Counted from the first letter of the stretch, positions 22,407 through 34,252 are shown. The stretch: 64,000 nt of DNA from Aphidius gifuensis (GCF_014905175.1 NC_057791.1:15566177-15630176); one strand, 5' to 3'. The notes: a model not told the origin generated them from the letters alone. Numbers and translations: made by a program.

Positions 22407-24097
22407 TTAAATGTTTTTAATTTCAATAATTTCTTTAGATGAAAATTGAAAGAAAGTCAAAGTATTATTGAATTGTTTTGGATCTTTCTTAATATATATT
22501 CCAAGATGTGCTCTGAAATAAAAATTTTTTATGAGCTTCTGTTTCAATTGTTCTTGATAACTACGATCAAATTCAAGAACTAAAAATAATGATTCAATAG
22601 GCTTTTCAAAATCAGTTCTATATATTTTTAACAAACGACACAAAAGTTTTATAAAAACAACATCAGCTGTAAAATTTTTTTTAAATTGTGTTATTTGCAC
22701 ATAATCATTATCAAAACGCCAATTTAAAATAATTTTTTATACGCTTTTCTTTCTTCATCATTTTGAAGTACATTTTTCAGATAAAGATCAACAAGTTCAT
22801 ACTTTTTTTGATCAATAAGTTTGGTACAATATTTTTCAAAGCCTTTACAAATTTCTGGACGTCGTTTATTCACTCCATCAGTATCTTCAATAACAGATGT
22901 AACAAGAATAACGGTGTATAGTTTATACAGCGTTTGTACTTTCATTGACCAACAAAATTCAACAATACTTTCTTCAAGATAATTTGGATTTTTTTTCCAA
23001 ATTTCAGATATCAGCCACAGATCAGTATAAACTGTAGTTTTCCCATAATTACAAAAATCTTTAACAATTGTTTCTATAATGTTTTTAATCAACCAATCAT
23101 GTGTTTCTTTATCAAAATAATCAAAATCTAATAATAAAATTTTCCAGGGCCATTCAGTAAGCAATAGTGAAATTATTTTTTTTTTATTTGAAATGAAAAA
23201 TTCATTTCTTTTGTCTTCTGTTATACGTGCTAAAAGTGAATTAATTAATTTATAAGTGTGTTTCTTTGGATTTTCAAACTCACTATCATGGTGTATATTA
23301 TACCTATTTCTTATGTCTGGATCTTTGAATAGAATCCGTTCAGCAAGTTTTATAATCCTTTCATTTTCATCATCTTGACTGGGTTTGTTGATGAAATATT
23401 TAACACCAACATTGTTGGCTTTTTGAACACAGTAACTGAGTGTATTCATATCAATGCTTTCACATGGTATTATTGACTGATTTCTACTAATGCGGTGAAT
23501 CCAGTAGTACTGAATAAATTGCCAATCTTTTTCATGACCGACAGAGAGTCCAACTTTAAGATTGTGTTTCACTTGTTCTGAACATTTGTTCCATATACTG
23601 TGAATAACATCCTCAAGGCAATATGTACATGCTTCATAAAATAAAAAAGGTATACTAACATTTTCATTAGCATTGTAAATATTTAAAAATGTTTTCACTT
23701 CATCAACTTCACCAAAATAATTAAATTCAATGTGCTTACAATAAACGTCAAGTCCAGGAAATGATTTAGCTTCGAGTATACCATCCCATTTTACTGATGT
23801 ACGTACAAGATAATCCAATAAATTTTCTCCAACTGGTCTCATAACATACAATAAATCATTTTTTATAGCAGAAGGTAATTTCATTGAATCAACTTGTTCA
23901 GATATATCGGTGAGCCACTCTCCTATTTTAGTCCGGAAAAAATCATAATCAAACGACTTCCATTCAATGAAGCTATGACTAATTGTGACACAAGAACTTA
24001 TTTTAGTAATTATTGGATGACTTTTCCATATAATCGCAGCTACTCGAATTAATGTTATTTGTTGTAAATTGAATTCCAGTTTAAATTTTATACCCAT
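22407..24097 (-). pseudogene. Array copy 3, long form truncated by an internal deletion
   Basis: The main frame (22724-24097) reads 457 residues from MGIKFKLEFNLQQITLIRVA to VLQNDEERKAYKKLF. The C-terminal module continues in another frame at 22407-22700 (ITQFKKNFTADVVFIKLLCR to FFQFSSKEIIEI). At about 22720-22730 roughly 70 bp present in intact copies (the LLLFKYFDxFDRF segment) are missing and the frame is lost. This deletion differs from the one shared by the short forms 6, 10, 12 and 14. The first 450 residues are undamaged, so a truncated protein could still be made; whether it is functional cannot be decided here. Confidence 0.7.
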
Positions 24098-24440
24098 GAT
24101 GATTTTTTTGTTTGTTAATTTAAAACGATTTATAAAAATAAATTATTATTATAACCCCAATTAATCACTAGGCATCGGCCATCAACATTCAACTGCATTC
24201 AACAATGATCAAGTGTCAAGTCAAATGTCGTTTTAGGCAATTTGATAAAAAATATGAAAATTGGAAACACACCTTGATAAATTCAAGCAATACTAAATAC
24301 TAAAAAACTAATTCACGAGAAATTAATTAAAACTGATTAAAACATAAGCAAAATAATTAATTGATTTTTGTTCATACTTAAATTTATTTTTTCAATGTTG
24401 AGATTATTAATTATTTATTTAATCACTTGGTGATCAATGA
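24098..24440. other. 5' flank of copy 3
   Basis: Shares the string ATCACTAGGCATCGGCCATC and the AAAATTGGAAACACACCTTG element with other copies, but the CACGTG/TATA/GA core block is missing, as it is in its sister copy 2. Loss of the core block together with the coding damage suggests this pair is no longer expressed. It ends at the left border of a foldback element. Confidence 0.5.
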
Positions 24441-26806
24441 CCCTAGCGGAAGAGTCATTAATGACATGGGCGCTTATTCAATAGCAAATTAATAGCAAGT
24501 CAATAGCAAAGAGAATTATGGATTACAAAGGCTCTACATTACACTAAACATATTAAATTGATCTACATAAATTAAGGAAAAAATTAACAATGTTCCTATC
24601 ACATTATTATAGCGTGATTCGATGTCATTTCTCAATAATGATAGCGAAGAATGATGTTAAATTTTTTTAGGTTATGTCCGAGCTGTCATTCGTTGTTGTC
24701 TGAGTTTTGGTAATTTATGGAAACTTACGGCGAGAATGGAATGACATGAAACATCCACTCAATAGCTAGTCAATAGCTAGTTAATAGCAAAAAATTACAA
24801 AATACGATATTTATCATTGCTATTGTTTAATTGTTTATTATATTGTTTTTTTTAAAGTTTTTAACAACAATACATAAAATTAAAAAAAAAAAAATTTTTT
24901 TTTTTCGTTTTAATTCGTTCAACATCTAGTCAATAGCAAGTCAACAACAAATCAATAGCAAATTCGTAACAACTCAATAGCTAGTCAATAGCTAGTCAAT
25001 AGCAAAAAAAAGTACAAAATACGCCATTTATCATTGTTATGTTTATTATTGTTGTTTTAATTGTTTATTATATTGTTTTTAAAGTTTCAACAACAATACA
25101 TGAAATTCAAAAACAATATAATAAACAATAAACAATATAATGATAAATATCGTATTTTAATACTTTTACTAATGACTTAACTTATTGTAACAATTATATG
25201 TCTATGTAACTATATTGCTGACAGACAGAATTTAACAAAACTTACAATTTTATTGTTGATAACTACAAAAATAATATAATAACAATTAAACAACAGTTAA
25301 TGATAAATATCGTATTTTATACTGCTAATATATATTGACCAACAATTACTAGCTATTGATCTGCTGTTGACTTGCTATTGACTAGATGTTAGACGAATTT
25401 AAACAAAAAAAAAATTTTTTTTTTTTTTAATTTTATGTATTGTTGTTGAAAACTTTTAAAAAAACAATATAATAAACAATTAAACAACAACAATAAACAA
25501 TAACAATGATAAATATCGTATTTTGTACTTTTTTTTTTTTGCTATTGACTAGCTATTGACTAGCTATTGAGTTGCTACGAATTTGCTATTGATCTGCTGT
25601 TGACTTGCTATTGACTAGATGTTGGACGAATTTAAACGAAAAAAAAAAATTTTTTTTTTTTTAATTTTATGTATTGTTGTTGAAAACTTTTAAAAAAACA
25701 ATATAATAAACAATTAAACAATAACAATGATAAATATCGTATTTTGTACTTTTTTTTTTTTGCTATTAACTAGCTATTGACTAGCTATTGAGTTGCTACG
25801 AATTTGCTATTGATCTGCTGTTGACTTGCTATTGACTAGATGTTAGACGAATTTAAACAAAAAAAAAATTTTTTTTTTTTTTAATTTTATGTATTGTTGT
25901 TGAAAACTTTCAAAAAAACAATATAATAAACAATTAAACAACAACAATAAACAATAACAATGATAAATATCGTATTTTGTACTTTTTTTTTTTTGCTATT
26001 GACTAGCTATTGACTAGCTATTGAGTTGCTACGAATTTGCTATTGATCTGCTGTTGACTTGCTATTGACTAGATGTTGGACGAATTTAAACGAAAAAAAA
26101 AATTTTTTTTTTTTTTAATTTTATGTATTGTTGTTGAAAACTTTTAAAAAAACAATATAATAAACAATTAAACAATAACAATGATAAATATCGTATTTTG
26201 TACTTTTTTTTTTTTTCTATTAACTAGCTATTTACTAGCTATTTAGTTTCTCCAAATTTGCTATTGTTCTGCTATTGACTTTACTATGACTAGATGTTGG
26301 ACGAATTTAAACGAAAAAAAAAATTTTTTTTTTTTTTAATTTTATGTATTGTTGTTAAAAACTTTTAAAAAAACAATATAATAAACAATTAAACAATAGC
26401 AATGATAAATATCGTATTTTGTACTTTTTTTTTTTTGCTATTAACTAGCTATTGACTAGCTATTGAGTGGATGTTTCATGTCATTCCATTCTCGCGGTAA
26501 GTTTCCATAAATTACCAAGACTCAGACAACAACGAATGACAGCTCGGACATAACCTAAAAAAATTTAACATCATTCTTCGCTATCATTATTGAGAAATGA
26601 CATCGAATCACGCTATAATAATGTGATAGGAACATTGTTAATTTTTTCCTTAATTTATGTAGATCAATTTAATATGTTTAGTGTAATGTAGAGCCTTTGT
26701 AATCCATAATTCTTTTTGCTATTGACTTGCTATTAATTTGCTATTGAATAAGCGCCCATGTCATTAACAAGTCGCTATCAAACTGTTGTTGAGTGTTCCG
26801 CTAGGG
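24441..26806. mobile_element. Foldback-type DNA transposon, non-autonomous
   Basis: The left end CCCTAGCGGAA (24441) is mirrored by TTCCGCTAGGG (ending 26806). The inverted arms stay almost identical for about 330 bp (24441-24780 against about 26465-26806) and then grade into tandem repeats that are themselves inverted between the two halves. Flanks GATCAATGA (24432-24440) and GATTGTTGA (26807-26815) agree at 6 of 9 positions, a possible old target duplication. The paralogous spacer near 32165-32190 reads through without the element, which confirms insertion. There is no transposase ORF. The layout resembles Foldback/Galileo or Mutator-like foldback elements; the superfamily is not assigned. 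Confidence 0.85.
25330..26470. repeat. Tandem satellite of about 220-234 bp inside the foldback element
   Basis: About five units begin near 25330, 25540, 25760, 25994, 26213 and 26434. Each unit contains shorter repeats of CTATTGACTAG, an A-run/T-run junction, ATTTTATGTATTGTTGTTGA, an AACAATATAATAAACAATTA segment and TGATAAATATCGTATTTTGT. An inverted, degraded version of the same unit fills 24780-25180 in the left half. One unit (26213-26300) has extra changes that weaken the CTATTGACTAG subrepeats. It is non-coding. Confidence 0.85.
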
Positions 26807-27052
26807 GATTGTTGATTTTATCATTCGAAAAAGTAAAAACGTAGTCTTTTTTTTTTTTATGTTTATATTTTTTTTATCAGTGAGTTACATATTTAATATC
26901 ACATGAATACATATTTTTGACATGCAAAGTATTTCTCAATGAAAAATAACATTACATATTATATCTATCAATTACAAAAATACTCGAAAGATAATAATAG
27001 TAAATTACAAAATACAAAAATTATTAAGGGAAATTGTTGTAAAAATATTTAA
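26807..27052. other. 3' flank of copy 4
   Basis: Family 3' flank (GTTACATATTTAATATCACA near 26883, then AATTACAAAAATACT). No separate gene is present. It is fused directly to sequence that elsewhere lies downstream of RUS1 (GATTGTTGATTTTATCATT). Confidence 0.5.
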
Positions 27053-28751
27053 ATGTTTTTTTTAATTTCAACAATTTCTTCAAATGAAAATTGAAAATAA
27101 GACAATATATGATTGAAATGTTTTGGATCATCTTTAATATATTTTTGAAAATGTGCTTTGAAATGATGATTTTTTATGAGTCTTTTTTTAAATTGTTTTT
27201 GATAACTAGAATCAGAGTCAAGAATTAAAATAATATTCCAATAGGTATTTCGAAATCAGTTTCATGTACTTTTAACATCCGATATGAATGTGTAATAAAA
27301 ACAATATTAGCTCATAATCATTATCAAAACGCCAATTTAAAAATATATCAAATTCTTCAAAGTACTTGATGAGTAATAATCGACCACAATTATATTTTTT
27401 TATTGTAATAATTCTTAATATAGGATTTTCTTTCTTTATCATGTTGTAGTAAATTTTTCAGATAAAGATCAACAACTTCATATTTTTGTTGGTCAATAAA
27501 TTCGTTGCAATAAATTTCAAAGAAACTACAAATTTCGGAACGTAGTTTATTTACTCCATCAGTATCATCAATAACAGATGTAACAAGAGTAACAGCTTCA
27601 AGTTTAAACATTATTGATTTTTCCATTGACCAGCAAAATTCAACAATACTTTCTTCAGAATGATTTGGATTTTTTTTCCAAATTTCAGGTATCATCCACA
27701 GATCAGTATAAACAGTTTTTTTATAACGATTATAATCATCAACAATTCTTTCTACAATGATTTCAATCAACGAATTATATGTTTTTTTATCAGTGTAATC
27801 CAAATCCAATAGCAAATATTTCCAGGGCCATTCTTTAATCAAAAAAAAAATTATTCTTCGTTTATTTAATATGAATAATTGATTTTCGTTGTCTTCTATC
27901 ATGTATGCCAAAAAAGAAAATAAAGTACAAATGTGCTGTTTCAGTTTTCGTTCTGGAACTCGAGAAGCCAGATATTCGATAAATCCATGTTCCAATAGTT
28001 TTTGAGCTAGTGAAATTACCATATTTTTATCATCTTGACTGAGTTTGTTGAAGAAATATGTAACACCAACATTGTTGGCCCTTTCAACACAATATCTAAG
28101 TGCATCTATTTCAATGGCATCAGCTAAAGACCACGACTGATGTTTATCAACGAATTGCATCCAATATTCCACATGGAAAGGAGTTTTTTTAGCATAATTA
28201 AGTGTAGATTTAATATTGGATTTCACTTGTTCTGAAAATTTGTTCCATATACTGTAGATAATATCCTCAAGGCAATATGTACATGCTTCATAAAAAAAAA
28301 AATGCAAACTAAAATTTTTATTATTAGCATTGTAAATATTTAAAAATGTTTTTACTTCATCTACTCTTCCAATACAATCAAATTCAATGTATTTAAAAAA
28401 ATTTTCAATTGTAGGAAAGTGTTCACCTATGCATAGATCATCACATTTTTCACGTGTACGTTCCAGATAATCCAACAAATTTTCTCCAACTGGTTTCATA
28501 ACATGCAGTAAATTATTTTTTATTGCATAAGGTAATTTCATTGAGTCAACTTGTTCAAATATATCGATAAGCTGTTTGCTCATTTCCATTTTGATTTCCT
28601 TATCAAAGAGAAACTCCGATTGATGGAAATTTTTTGATAAAAATAAATCACTCATTTTAGCAATTCGTGGACGACTTAGCCATATATTTGCAGCTATTTG
28701 AATTGATGCCATTTGTTGTAAATTTGTATCCAATTTAAATTTTGTACCCAT
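27053..28751 (-). pseudogene. Array copy 4, long form with a decayed C-terminus
   Basis: The open frame 27390-28751 encodes 453 residues with a good N-terminus (MGTKFKLDTNLQQMASIQIA), EACTYCLEDIIYSIWNKF, DALRYCVERANNVGVTYF, EWPWKYLLLDLDY, LVTSVIDDTDGVNKLRSEIC and LYLKNLLQHDKERKSY, then stops. The DNA from 27389 down to 27053 is still recognisably the C-terminal module (its end matches the SSKEIVEIKKTF coding region) but has a homopolymer indel near 27400 and about 40 bp missing near 27315. It was therefore a long form recently truncated, not a member of the shared-deletion short class. Its upstream block keeps CACGTG at 28833-28838 and a TATA-like string near 28866, so a 453-residue product could still be expressed. 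Confidence 0.65.
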
Positions 28752-29174
28752 GATGATTTATTTTGTTTGTTAATTTAAAACAATTTATAAAAAGAAAGTA
28801 TTATTATAACCTCAAACAATCACTAGATTCCACACGTGTGTATCTATTATTTTACAAGTATGATATATTTATAAAAAAAGAAAGAGAAAGAGAATGACAT
28901 AAAATCAAACAGGTGCAAACAGGTATGGGTATAAGCCATGAGGTTGCGTTGGACATTTATAAATACAATCATGATGACATACCCAGATGAAAATTAGAAA
29001 TACACCTTGATAAATAAATTTCAACAATACAAAATATTTATATTTATATTTACCCAAAAAACAAAATTCACTAAAAATTAATAGAAACATCCGAAATAAT
29101 TAACTGATTTTCGTATGTTAAATTCTTTAATTTATTTTTTCAACATTGATATTAATTATATTTATTCAATTATT
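28752..29174. other. 5' flank of copy 4
   Basis: Carries the conserved upstream block: CACGTG within CACACGTGTG (28833-28838), GATATATTTATAAAA, a GA-rich run and the ATGAAAATTAGAAATACACC element, in the same order as upstream of copies 1 and 7. No gene is supported; the small ORF here is a by-product. Confidence 0.5.
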
Positions 29175-29506
29175 CCCTGGTGGAAATAATTTCTCCGTAA
29201 AACTCCGGAAAAACTCCGTAAAGTTCCGGAAATACTCCGTAAAATTCCGGAAATACTCCGTAAAAGTCCGGAAACACACCGTAAAATTCCGGAAAACTCC
29301 GTATCACTCCGGAATTGGCCCATTAAAATTTTTCTATCATTTTTTTTCCTTCATTTTACACAGGAATTCGGGTATTTTGGAATTGCAACCGATTTTTCGT
29401 GATTTTTCGAATTTTTTTTAAGTGGGCCAATTCCGGAATAATTCGGAGCAATTCGGAATAATCCGGAGTAATCCGGAGCAATTCCGGAGAAATATTTCCA
29501 CCAGGG
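29175..29506. mobile_element. CCCTGGTGG-ended MITE-like element
   Basis: 332 bp bounded by CCCTGGTGGAAATAATTTCT (from 29175) and its inverted copy AGAAATATTTCCACCAGGG (to 29506). The left interior is a stutter of about six 20-21-bp units of the type CTCCGTAAAATTCCGGAAAT; the right interior holds the inverse GGAGTAATCCGG units. It interrupts a spacer that elsewhere reads CAATCATTTGCTCATTGATT (near 32164), leaving at most a 2-3-bp T/TT duplication. It has no coding capacity; a K/R-rich ORF across it is only the stutter translated. Confidence 0.85.
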
Positions 29507-30017
29507 TTTGCTCATTAATTGTTAATTGAATTATTTAAAAAAGTATTTAAAAAATTTATTTTATACATTATTTATCAATTTTTAAATCTAAAAACATGTA
29601 CTTATTACAACTACTTACCACAATTCAAAGTTTCTATTTATTGTACTATTAAAATGCTTCATTGTTTGCATTGCCAAATTATTGTTGTTGTTATACAGTA
29701 CAATTTGTACAAAGGTAACGAAAAAAACAAACTTAAATTTTAGTTTGTTAGTAAAATCAAATCCCATTGAGAGATCAATAAATGTTTATAAACACAAATA
29801 TTTTATTGATAAAAATTTGACAAAAATTTTTATTTTATCAGTGAGTTACATATTTATTATCACATTTATTTTATTATGATAAAAAAATATTTATGACATA
29901 CAAACTATTTCTCAATGAAAAATAACATTGTTATATCTAACAATTACAAAAAACAATTGGAGAGATAGTAATAGTAAAAAAAAAATACAAAAATTATTAA
30001 GGTAAATTTTTGTGAAA
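29507..30017 (-). pseudogene. RUS1 exon 7 and exon 4 fragments plus 3' flank of copy 5
   Basis: About 29620-29690 matches RUS1 exon 7 (TACTATTAAAATGCTTCATT, like 32490-32515) with base changes, and CCCATTGAGAGATCA near 29762 is a worn exon-4 shred. The rest is copy 5's 3' flank (AATGTTTATAAACACA, then GAGTTACATATTTATTATCACA). It is non-coding. Confidence 0.6.
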
Positions 30018-31739
30018 TTATTCAAATGATTTTTTAATTTCAACAATTTCTTCAGATGAAAATTGGAAATAAGACAATATACGATTGAAATGTTTTGGAT
30101 CATCTTTAATAAATCTGTGAATATGTGCTTTGAAATAATAATTTTTCATAAGCCTTTGTTTAAGTATTTCTTGATAACTAGGATCAAATTCAAGAATTAA
30201 AAATAATTTTTCAATGAGCGTTTCAAACTCAGTTTCATGTAACTTTAGCACATGACATAAAAGTGTAATGAAAACAATATCAGCTGTAAAATTTTTTTTA
30301 AATTGTGTTATTTTAACATGATCATTATTAAAACGCCAATTTAAAAATCTATCAAAGTCATCAAAGTACTTGGAGAGTAATAATCCACCACAAATATTTT
30401 TTGAAAGTGATAATACTACAAATATTTTACTTTCTTCATCACTTTGAAGTATATTTTTCAGATACAGATCAACAACTTCATATTTTTGTCCGCCAATAAA
30501 TGTGTTGCAATGCATTTCAAAGCATTGACAAATTTCTGGACGTAGTTTATTTATTCCATCAGTATCATCAATAACAGATGTAACAAGAATAACGGCTTGT
30601 AGTTTAAACATTATTGATTTATATATTGACCAACAAATTTCGGCAATACTTTCTTTAAAACGATATGGATTTTTTTTCCAAATTTCCGACATCACCCACA
30701 GATCAGTATAAACAGTTTTTTTATAAAAATCATAATCATCAACAATGGTTTGAATTGACCAACTACAAATGGCTTCATTAAAATAATTCAAATCCAATAG
30801 CAAATATTGCCAGGGCCATTCTTTAGTCAAAGCAAATATTATTCTTTGTTTATTAAAAAAGAAAAATTTTACTTTGTCGTTTTCTGTCATGTGTGCCAAA
30901 AGAGAAAATAAATTACAAGTGTGCTGTTTTAGATTTCGACTTGGAAATAGATCAAACATATATCCGCCAATTCCTCGTTTCAATAGTCTTTGAGCAAGTG
31001 GTACAATTACCATATTTTTATCATCTTGACTGAGTTTGTTAATGAAATATTTAACACCTACAGTGTTAGCTCTTTCAACACAGTATTCAAGTGCATCTAT
31101 TTCAGTAGCTTTAGTTGTAAACCACGATTGATTTTTATCAACAAATTGCATCCAATATTCCACATGGAAAAGCATTTTTTCAGCAGTACTAAATGTCAAT
31201 TTAATTGCAAATTTTATTGCTTCTGAACACTTGTTCCATACACTGTAGATAATATCCTCAAGGCAATATGTACATGCTTCATAAAAAAAGAATGGCAAAC
31301 TAAAATTTTCATCATTAGCATTGTAAATATTTAAAAATGTTTTTACTTCATCTACTTTACCAAAACAATCAAATTCAATGTATTTACAAAACTTTTCAAT
31401 TGTAGGAAAGTGTTCACCTATAAATGGATTATCCCATTTTTCAGATGCACGTCTAAAATAATCCAATAAATTTTCTCCAACTGGTTTCATAATTTGCAGT
31501 AAATTTTTCTTTATTGCAACAGGTAGTTTCATTGAATCAACTTGTTCAAATATATCAATAAGCGATTCTCTAAATTTTGGCTTGATTTTATCATCAAAGG
31601 TAGACCCTAATTTCATGTAATCAAACCCAACAAAATCACTTGATTTAGCAATCATTGGTCGACTTAGCCATATATTTGCAGCTACTCGAATTAATGCCAT
31701 TTGTTGTAAATTTAATTCCAGTTTTAATTTTATATCCAT
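30018..31739 (-). CDS. Array copy 5, long form, intact
   Basis: 573 residues, intronless, function unknown. N-terminus MDIKLKLELNLQQMALIRVA, then LPVAIKKNLLQIMKPVGENL, EACTYCLEDIIYSVWNKC, DALEYCVERANTVGVKYF, LAHMTENDK, EWPWQYLLLDLNYF, SIAEICWS, LVTSVIDDTDGINKLRPEIC, YLKNILQSDEE, FLNWRFNNDHVKITQFKK and the final YFQFSSEEIVEIKKSFE. Two places depart from the consensus. The segment after LDLNYF is about nine residues shorter than in its relatives (the IIVERIVDDYDF region reads QTIVDDYDF). The segment after SDEESK is divergent (IFVVLSLSKNICGG). The 5' CACGTG is lost (AAACGTTTATCAC at about 31827), although a TATA-like TATATTTATAAAG remains near 31855. It lies directly downstream of the intact RUS1 gene on the same strand. 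Confidence 0.85.
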   Translation of the reverse strand: MDIKLKLELNLQQMALIRVAANIWLSRPMIAKSSDFVGFDYMKLGSTFDDKIKPKFRESLIDIFEQVDSMKLPVAIKKNLLQIMKPVGENLLDYFRRASEKWDNPFIGEHFPTIEKFCKYIEFDCFGKVDEVKTFLNIYNANDENFSLPFFFYEACTYCLEDIIYSVWNKCSEAIKFAIKLTFSTAEKMLFHVEYWMQFVDKNQSWFTTKATEIDALEYCVERANTVGVKYFINKLSQDDKNMVIVPLAQRLLKRGIGGYMFDLFPSRNLKQHTCNLFSLLAHMTENDKVKFFFFNKQRIIFALTKEWPWQYLLLDLNYFNEAICSWSIQTIVDDYDFYKKTVYTDLWVMSEIWKKNPYRFKESIAEICWSIYKSIMFKLQAVILVTSVIDDTDGINKLRPEICQCFEMHCNTFIGGQKYEVVDLYLKNILQSDEESKIFVVLSLSKNICGGLLLSKYFDDFDRFLNWRFNNDHVKITQFKKNFTADIVFITLLCHVLKLHETEFETLIEKLFLILEFDPSYQEILKQRLMKNYYFKAHIHRFIKDDPKHFNRILSYFQFSSEEIVEIKKSFE

Positions 31740-32308
31740 GATGATTTTTTTTTGTTTATTAACTTAAAACAATTTATAAAAAGAAATTATTCTTATAACC
31801 TCATAAACAATCACTGGGTTATCCAAACGTTTATCACTTAAATATTTTACAATGATATATTTATAAAGAAAGAAATATTTATAAAGAGAGAAAGAGATTA
31901 GAGAATGACATAAAATCAAATAGAGATAAGCATCCCCCACATCAGCCATAAAGTGATGTTAAACATTTATTTATAGAATCATGTTGATGGTCAAGTGACC
32001 TATATATGAAAATTGGAAATACGCCTTCATAAAATTTCAACAAAACTAAAAAATCTAAAAAAGTAATTCCCCAAAAATTAATTGAAACATACGCAAAAAA
32101 ATTAATTAATTTTCGTATGTTAAATTCTTTAATATATTTTTTCAACTGATATTAATCATTCATTCAATCATTTGCTCATTGATTGTTGATTTACTCATTT
32201 AAAAAATTAAAAACATGGTCCTTTGTTTATGTTTATATTTTTTTTTTTGTGGATATGAATACACTCAGGTTCAAGCCAACATTTGGATTTCGAATATTTC
32301 AAGCAATT
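31740..32308. other. Interval between copy 5 and RUS1
   Basis: The left part is the copy 5 upstream block with a degraded E-box, GA-rich sequence and CATCAGCCATAAAGTGATG. The right part (about 32160-32308) is RUS1 3' UTR-like sequence (GTGGATATGAATACACTCAG and onward) that recurs, decayed, at about 21680-21800 and 45100-45150. No extra gene is supported. Confidence 0.5.
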
Positions 32309-34252
32309 TCAAGTTTGCCAGTTGGCTTTCCAGCCAGCAACAGGTAAATGATTAACTTCATGTTTCCAATCTAAAAAAAATATGTAATTTTACATTATTT
32401 GCTAATTCTTGAATCTAAAAACATTTACTAATTACAACCACTTACCACTTTTTTGTAACAATTCATACCACGACTCAAAGTCTTTATTTATTATACTATC
32501 AAAATGCTTCATTGTCTGCAATGCCAAATTATTTTTGTTACCAGCTGCCCAGTATTTTTTATCATACATCTGATTATATGTAATCGTACGAGGGCCAAGT
32601 TTATTGACAATTAACTTATAAATCATTTTCTCATTTCCCAATTGTGCACTTATTATCAATCCATAATAATACGAAGTAAAAAATGCCTTTAAAATATCCA
32701 AATATTGAGCATCCTTCCTCAGAGCAATATAAATTTTTTTATCTTCAATAACTGGATAAATTAAATATTTTTCATCACGAAAACGATAAACAATCTCTTC
32801 AAAATATTCACTTTCCAAATGATTGCTTTTTTTATTTTTAAAAATACTTGCTAAAGATGCTCCAATTGAAATTTCGAATCCACACATTTGTTTTGCTAAA
32901 AAAATTCAAATAAAAAATGAAAATTTATATGCATAGAAATTTATTTTATACTGGAAAAAATAATTTATAAATTTACTTAATTGTCCACCAAAAAATAGAG
33001 ATTCTTTTTGATTAACTTCGTCAACACTAGCTAAGTGTGATTCATCAATATAACGATCAAGTATCAATGCAAGACGATCTTCATTCAATGAGCTCAATCT
33101 CAACGCTCTAATAGCTGAATAATTTGCATAGATATGTAAAGTAACAAACAAAATGTACAAAAACATAAAGTACCTAAAAGAAAAGACAACAAATATTATA
33201 ATTATAATAATATATTGTACCTCTAGATGTTATCAAATAGTAATTTTATGCTTACGTTGAAGGAACCACAGAAAGTAGGAAAATACCAAAAGTTGAAGCA
33301 ACCAAGTTGACAAGTGTTTCTTGGCTTCCATCTTTTGCTGAGACATCGCAAATATTATTATTAAGAGCCTATAAACCAAGATATATAATTTTATGAATAA
33401 ATAATTTTTTTATTTAACAAATAGTCTGATAGTTGAGTAACAAGTACCTGATGTTGAGTAAGAGCAGCTCGTGTAGCTCCACCAGCTACAGACACAACTG
33501 CTTTCATACTTGTTGATAGACAAAGTATAATTGTTGTATAAGATGTAGCATAATAAAGTAACATTAATTCAAGTCCCATTGCAAGATCATTTAATACATC
33601 AGCAAATAGTCTCCATTTTTTGCATTGTGAATCAAGTTGAGTACTGCAAAAATATAAATTTAAAATTGTAAATTATAAATGATGTTGTTTTAAAATAATT
33701 TACTTGGTTTACCCAGTTTGCCAAGAAAATACAATACGTCCAATCATTCCAGTACCATCTTTTAATATCCATGCTATTGTTGCTGCTAGTGGAGTTTTAT
33801 TTGTGTTACCAACACCAACACTTTCCAGTATTGAATAAGTCGTTAAATTTCCAAGTATTGTACTTGCAAATGCCTGTATTTAAATTAATTTTACTATGAT
33901 TCATTTGAAGGACAATTGAGTGTTATAAATTTACCTGAACTGTGTCCCATATTTGATAGGCAACATAGTCAGGATGAACACTGTGTGGAAATCCTTCAGG
34001 TAAAAATATTTCTTTGAGTGTTGATTTGATATTGTGGATGGAAGCCAGAGTATTCCATATTGATGTGTGTGATGATTCAGATATTATTTTTTTGTCTTTA
34101 AAAAATTTAAAACACAGTAGAATTAGTTAAACAACAATATCATTATTAATAAAAAATATGTTACCTGATTTAAATATAACATTTTCTTGTTTACTGTCAG
34201 AATATATTTCTTGAAAAAATGATTGTTGATCAAACTTTTTTGCAGTGCTCAT
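32309..34252 (-). CDS. RUSF1: RUS family member 1 (DUF647), only intact copy
   Basis: Member of the RUS/DUF647 family (root UVB sensitive in plants, C16orf58/RUS1 in animals), membrane-associated proteins of unsettled biochemical role. Eight coding exons can be placed: 34165-34252, 33935-34095, 33713-33873, 33448-33643, 33256-33368, 32977-33173, 32446-32895 and 32309-32370. All borders are GT..AG and all phases agree, giving 475 residues (human 468). Family signatures are FLPEGFPHSVHPDYVAYQIW, DTVQAFASTILGNL, TIAWILKDGTGMIGRI, a KWRLFADVLNDLAM segment, HIYANYSAIRALRLSSLNEDR and a C-terminal GWKANWQT. Exon 4 onward carries hydrophobic segments (LLYYATSYTTIILCLS; FGIFLLSVV to YFMFLYILFV). A non-coding first exon is likely, with donor GACAG/GTAAAA at 34638. 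Embedding of this conserved gene in the array is explained under findings. Confidence 0.93.

Noticed and set aside
25330..26470. Evenly spaced repeats that might suggest a CRISPR array
   Set aside because: Units of about 220 bp without short repeats and unique spacers, in a eukaryotic context, lying in the arms of a foldback transposon.
29146..29421. Plus-strand ORF with repeated SVKFRK-type units
   Set aside because: It spans the CCGTAAAATTCCGGAAA stutter of the small element; the protein repeat is only the DNA repeat read in one frame.
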